A stretch of 64,000 bases of DNA from Gordonia sp. OPL2 (GTDB taxonomy: Bacteria; Actinomycetota; Actinomycetes; Mycobacteriales; Mycobacteriaceae). Made by a program: the position numbers and the translations under genes. Below, one piece after another: positions 60,877 through 64,000 of this stretch (position 1 is its first letter; every line of letters starts with the position of its first letter). Under the pieces are notes generated by a model, which searched no databases, was not told where the DNA came from, and saw nothing but the letters and a program-made list of their open reading frames with translations. Where the stretch lies: assembly GCF_003797825.1 (NCBI RefSeq), contig NZ_RKME01000001.1, forward strand, positions 372,001 through 436,000, read 5' to 3'.

Positions 60877-61337
60877 CCGTCACCCGACAGCAGGCGAGCG
60901 GCCGTACGCAGGTCGGCCGCCAGGGCCGGCGGAGTGATCAGTGCGAGGACGGACGCACCGGGCGCGAGGATCGTCGGTACCGTGAGAAAAGCCCTGGCCC
61001 GCACCTCGGTTCGCGTCGTCGACGACGAGGAGAACGTGAGGGTGAGGTCGGCATCGGCGGACCACCAGGTGCCGATCTCGCGCCATCTCCGCTGCGGAAC
61101 GTTCTCGATGACCTCCATGTGCGGCCTCACGCCGGGCACCCACGTGACGTCCGTCCACGACGAGCCGGTGTCGCCGGCACCCTCACCTCTCGGCGCCGAC
61201 TTCGATATCGCACGCAGGCTCGCCTGCCATCGGGGCCGGTTCGTGGGATCGGCGAGATAATCGAACACGACATCGACCCCGGACTCGAACGGCACGGTGA
61301 CATCGGCGATGAGAATGCGTCGGGTCGAGGTCATCAC
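60852..61337 (-). CDS. SRPBCC-fold (polyketide cyclase/START-like) protein
   Basis: A 161-residue small protein with the SRPBCC pattern: FESGVDVVFDYLADPTNRPRWQ at the N terminus (cavity entrance and first strand), SSWTDVTWVPGVRPHMEVIE, and a C-terminal helix. Such proteins bind hydrophobic ligands or act as cyclases. The ATG at 61337 (or 61334) has AGGAG about 11 nt upstream. It lies 37 bases downstream of the esterase gene, so the two may be cotranscribed. Ligand unknown. Confidence 0.8.
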   Translation of the reverse strand: MMTSTRRILIADVTVPFESGVDVVFDYLADPTNRPRWQASLRAISKSAPRGEGAGDTGSSWTDVTWVPGVRPHMEVIENVPQRRWREIGTWWSADADLTLTFSSSSTTRTEVRARAFLTVPTILAPGASVLALITPPALAADLRTAARLLSGDGQASRPDR

Positions 61338-61374
61338 GTGCTGCTCCTGTTCGTCTGGGTAGAGCCTGACGTCC

Positions 61375-62490
61375 TCAGTGGGTCTGTTCGGCCTCCGGGT
61401 CGGGGGTGACGTGACGTCCGGCGAGGTCGTGGAGTTCCCGGAACACCCGCTTGGACGCCTCCGCCCAGGGCATCAGGATCGGGAACACGTGGAACATCCC
61501 GTACTCCTCCATGGCATGGATCGGCACGCCCGCGGCCCGCAACCCGTCGGCGAACTCGCGGATGCCGTCCCGGAACATCTCGTCGGCACCCCAACAGACG
61601 AAGGTCGGCGGGAACCACTCGGGATTCGGTGCGGCATGGATCGCCGACACCCGCTCGTCGTTCGGCTGCACCCCATGCAGGTAGGGGGTCACCGGGACGT
61701 TCCACGGCAGGATGTCGAGCTGGGCGTTCTCCATGATCGACGGATGGTCGAGGTCGAGATCCACCTCGGGCGAGAACAGCGCGAGCGCGGCCGGAACGGG
61801 CAGCGACTTGGAGTGCAGGTACGAGATCAGGGAGGTGGCAAGACCGCCACCACCGGAATCGCCGGCGACGACGAGATGCTGCGATGCCACGCCCCGTTCC
61901 AGTAGGCCCTTGTACACATCTGCGGCATCGAGAACCCCTGCGGGAAAAGGGAACTCGGGTGCCATTCGATAATCGGCGATGAACACCTCGTGGCCGGTGA
62001 CCTTGACCAGCGACGCCGCGAACGCCGCATACATGATCGGTGACGTACCGATGTACCCGCCACCGTGGAGATACAGGATGGTCGCACCGATGGACTGTTT
62101 GTCATCCGAATCATCCACGTACGCATCTGAACTGGCCTTCGCCCGACACCAGATGCCGGGCACGCCGCCGATCGTGTCGCCGGTGATCTCCACATCGTCG
62201 GTGATCCCGATGAACGGGGGCATCACCACCCGGCAGATGTCGTCGAGGATCTTCTCCATCGAGCGGAACTCTTCGATGGGCAGTCCCATCGAGAAGCCCA
62301 TGAACGATCGGATGACCTGCCGCGTGACCGACTGTCCGAGGTTGTCGAGCAGTCCGCCCGGACCCTGCCAGGGCCGCCGGAAGGGGACCCGGGCGAGTCC
62401 GTTGAGCATGCTCTCCGCCAACCCCATCACGGTGAGAGCGGTCACGGGTGCGGAGGCCGTGTTCACCTCTGGACGATCTGCCATCACCAT
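61375..62490 (-). CDS. Alpha/beta hydrolase, hormone-sensitive-lipase (acetylesterase) type
   Basis: A 371-residue esterase/lipase of the HSL family. The oxyanion motif is LYLHGGGYIGTSP, the nucleophile elbow is VAGDSGGGGLAT, Asp is probably in the CWGADEMFRDG segment and His in the YGMFHVFPIL segment. About 110 residues precede the core as a cap. The start is taken at ATG 62490; ATG 62484 is also possible, and no ribosome site separates them. Likely an intracellular short- or medium-chain ester hydrolase. Confidence 0.9.
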   Translation of the reverse strand: MVMADRPEVNTASAPVTALTVMGLAESMLNGLARVPFRRPWQGPGGLLDNLGQSVTRQVIRSFMGFSMGLPIEEFRSMEKILDDICRVVMPPFIGITDDVEITGDTIGGVPGIWCRAKASSDAYVDDSDDKQSIGATILYLHGGGYIGTSPIMYAAFAASLVKVTGHEVFIADYRMAPEFPFPAGVLDAADVYKGLLERGVASQHLVVAGDSGGGGLATSLISYLHSKSLPVPAALALFSPEVDLDLDHPSIMENAQLDILPWNVPVTPYLHGVQPNDERVSAIHAAPNPEWFPPTFVCWGADEMFRDGIREFADGLRAAGVPIHAMEEYGMFHVFPILMPWAEASKRVFRELHDLAGRHVTPDPEAEQTH

Positions 62491-62555
62491 GCCGTCCACA
62501 CTAGTGGGAGGTGTCGCGCCCGGCACGTGGCCGCGTGAGCGGGCCCCGCGGCGAG

Positions 62556-64000
62556 TCAGAACACCTCGCGGTGGGCCTCCTGCTCGAGGAGCGCGTCGAG
62601 GTCCTTGAGCCGGTCCATGGTGGAGACCGAACGCGCAGTCCGGTGATTGGCCTCGAGTCGGCCCCGATGTCGGTGGGTGAAGGCCCAGTAGCCGGCGGTG
62701 AACGGGCAGGCATCGTCGCCGACCCGCCGCTTCGGGTTGTAGTCACAGGTTCCGCAGTAGTCCGACATCGTGGAGATGTAGGCGCCTCCGGAGGTGTAGG
62801 GCTTGGTCGCCATCCGCCCGCCGTCGGCGTGCTGACTCATCCCGATGACGTTGACCGGCATCACCCAGTCGAAGCCGTCCACGAAGTTCGCCCGAAACCA
62901 TTCGGTGAGTTCGGCGGGGTCATAACCGCGTTGCAGCGCATGGCTTCCCAGGATCATCAAGCGGGGGATGTGGTGTACCCATCCACGGTCGCGCACACCG
63001 CGGAGGGTGTCGGACAGACACGCGGCCGTCACCGCGTCAGGGTCGAGATCGTCGAACCACGCGGGGAGCGGGGTGTGCGCATCGAGTTCGTTGCTCGACA
63101 TGTAGTCGGGGCCGAAATGCCAGTACAGATGCCAGACGAACTCACGCCATCCCAGGATCTGCCGGATGAAACCCTCGGTCGCGGCCAGATCGGCGGATCC
63201 GGTTCGGGCTGCCGATTCGGCGTCGCCGATCACGTCCAGCGGATGCAGCAAGGACAGATTCAGCGGAACCGACAGGAGCGAGTGCGACATGGGCCAGTCC
63301 TGCGCCATGATCGCGTCCTCCCAGGCTCCGAAGGTCTGCAGTCGGGTGTCGATGAACGTCCGCAGTGCGGATCGCGCCTCCTCGTGGGTCACGGCGAACA
63401 ATCGCGGACCATCGACGCCGGAGAACTCGACATCCATCGTGTCCAGGTCGGCCCGGACCTGCTCGTCGATCTCGTCCTCCGTCGGCCACCACGGCTGGTC
63501 GACCCCCAGCGTCGCCTGCTTGGGTGGCGGTTCACGGTTGTCCCGGTCGTAGTTCCACCGTCCGCCCGTCGGCTCGTTGCCATCCATCAGCACATCGAAT
63601 CGTCGCCGTTGCGCCCGGTAGAACGTTTCCATCCGGAATCCGTCGGCGTCGCCGGCCCATTCGTCGAAGTCCGAGCGGGACAGGGCAAACGACGGATTCG
63701 GCAGGATCTCCGACACCAGCCCCTCCTCGGCCAGTTCGTGCACGAACGACGATGCGGCCCGCGAGGACGGTTCATGGACGACGACCGGCCGGCCGAGCGC
63801 CTCGAGGGCATCCCGATAGCCGTCCGCCTGCCAGAACTGGGCGCGGTCGCCGAGTTCGTCGGCGAGGTGACGCATGCCGGACATCAGCAGGTGCGCCTTC
63901 TGACGATGCCCTCGTCGACGGGCGAATGCGGCGGTCGACTCGATGATCACGACCTCGCGATCGGCGTGCGCCGGCGCCGAGTGGATGTGCGGACCGAGCT
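62556..64000 (-). CDS. Iron-sulfur cryptochrome/photolyase (FeS-BCP, PhrB-like), 5' end outside window
   Basis: A photolyase-family protein whose reading frame continues past the right edge; at least 481 residues are present. The N-terminal domain shows REVVIIESTAAFARRRGHRQ and SGMRHLADELGD. The FAD-binding C-terminal half shows WREFVWHLYW, MTKPYTSGG-type segment (MATKPYTSGGAYIS) and YWAFTHRH. Iron-sulfur cysteines are visible as CGTC and ACPF near the C terminus with a fourth probably in VTAACLSD. This class repairs (6-4) photoproducts or acts as a light sensor. The gene is 30 bases from the esterase's start region on the same strand. Confidence 0.92.
   Translation of the reverse strand, partial: LGPHIHSAPAHADREVVIIESTAAFARRRGHRQKAHLLMSGMRHLADELGDRAQFWQADGYRDALEALGRPVVVHEPSSRAASSFVHELAEEGLVSEILPNPSFALSRSDFDEWAGDADGFRMETFYRAQRRRFDVLMDGNEPTGGRWNYDRDNREPPPKQATLGVDQPWWPTEDEIDEQVRADLDTMDVEFSGVDGPRLFAVTHEEARSALRTFIDTRLQTFGAWEDAIMAQDWPMSHSLLSVPLNLSLLHPLDVIGDAESAARTGSADLAATEGFIRQILGWREFVWHLYWHFGPDYMSSNELDAHTPLPAWFDDLDPDAVTAACLSDTLRGVRDRGWVHHIPRLMILGSHALQRGYDPAELTEWFRANFVDGFDWVMPVNVIGMSQHADGGRMATKPYTSGGAYISTMSDYCGTCDYNPKRRVGDDACPFTAGYWAFTHRHRGRLEANHRTARSVSTMDRLKDLDALLEQEAHREVF

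Noticed and set aside
1..64000. Mobile elements, phage genes, tRNA genes, CRISPR arrays or toxin-antitoxin pairs
   Set aside because: None was found; there is no transposase, integrase or terminal inverted repeat, and base composition looks even across the window.

Overview
The window is gene-dense, very high-GC DNA from an actinobacterium of the mycolic-acid group (Mycobacteriales), most likely Gordonia or a close relative. Evidence: RbpA, a polyprenol-phosphate mannose synthase next to apolipoprotein N-acyltransferase, several F420-type enzymes, a DUF3263 protein, a CYP136-like P450, and a gene order from the left edge to about 18.5 kb that matches, as I remember it, the Mycobacterium tuberculosis block Rv2074-Rv2073c-cobL-cobM-cobK / cobIJ-cobH-cobG-cobN / fxsA-amidohydrolase-ppm1-rbpA-Rv2049c. 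No tRNA, rRNA, CRISPR array, insertion sequence or prophage was seen. Species assignment is inference.

Layout. 1-255: 3' end of an M24 peptidase. 272-11456: aerobic cobalamin genes in three transcription units: an F420 biliverdin-reductase-like gene divergent from SDR-cobL-cobM-cobK; cobG-cobH-cobIJ on the minus strand; and cobN on the plus strand behind a cobalamin riboswitch. 11623-18493: envelope and transcription housekeeping (fxsA, amidohydrolase, lnt, ppm1, rbpA, a zinc-ribbon protein, a DUF475/TerC-like membrane protein). 18534-24777: nucleotide cyclase, DUF3263 protein, MpaB-type oxygenase, a small protein with an internal repeat, a VOC protein, a secreted GH16 glucanase and a fused response-regulator/thioredoxin-reductase-like protein. 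24795-29014: minus-strand redox operon (L-2-hydroxyglutarate oxidase-like, LLM flavin enzyme, DUF1295, FAD oxidoreductase). 29150-33064: Ddn-like protein, catalase, second LLM enzyme, HAD phosphatase. 33054-38753: minus-strand unit of an animal-type heme peroxidase (cyclooxygenase/alpha-dioxygenase fold), a catalase-fold protein with a minisatellite-encoded N terminus, and a large LuxR-family ATPase; this is the best candidate for an unusual (oxylipin-like) system.

39042-44842: unknown protein, AraC regulator, VOC protein, UvrA-like ABC ATPase without the UvrB-binding region, and a CYP136-like P450. 44867-52153: LysR regulator divergent from AtuA-like, CaiB-type CoA-transferase, APH-fold kinase and acyl-CoA dehydrogenase, a coherent acid-catabolic operon whose kinase/dehydrogenase pair recalls the hydroxyacyl-CoA phosphorylation route. 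52285-57246: two alpha/beta hydrolases and three consecutive paralogous AraC regulators. 57289-59896: universal stress protein and a two-component system whose kinase carries a single-base frameshift. 60050-64000: paired MaoC-fold dehydratases, SRPBCC protein, HSL-type esterase, and an iron-sulfur cryptochrome/photolyase cut by the right edge.

A recurring regulatory theme is a TANNNT-like -10 hexamer ending 5-7 nt before a GTG or ATG, which suggests many leaderless transcripts. There are no gene-free stretches over 300 bases; the largest gaps (38754-39041 and 53122-53408) are divergent intergenic regions and are described below.
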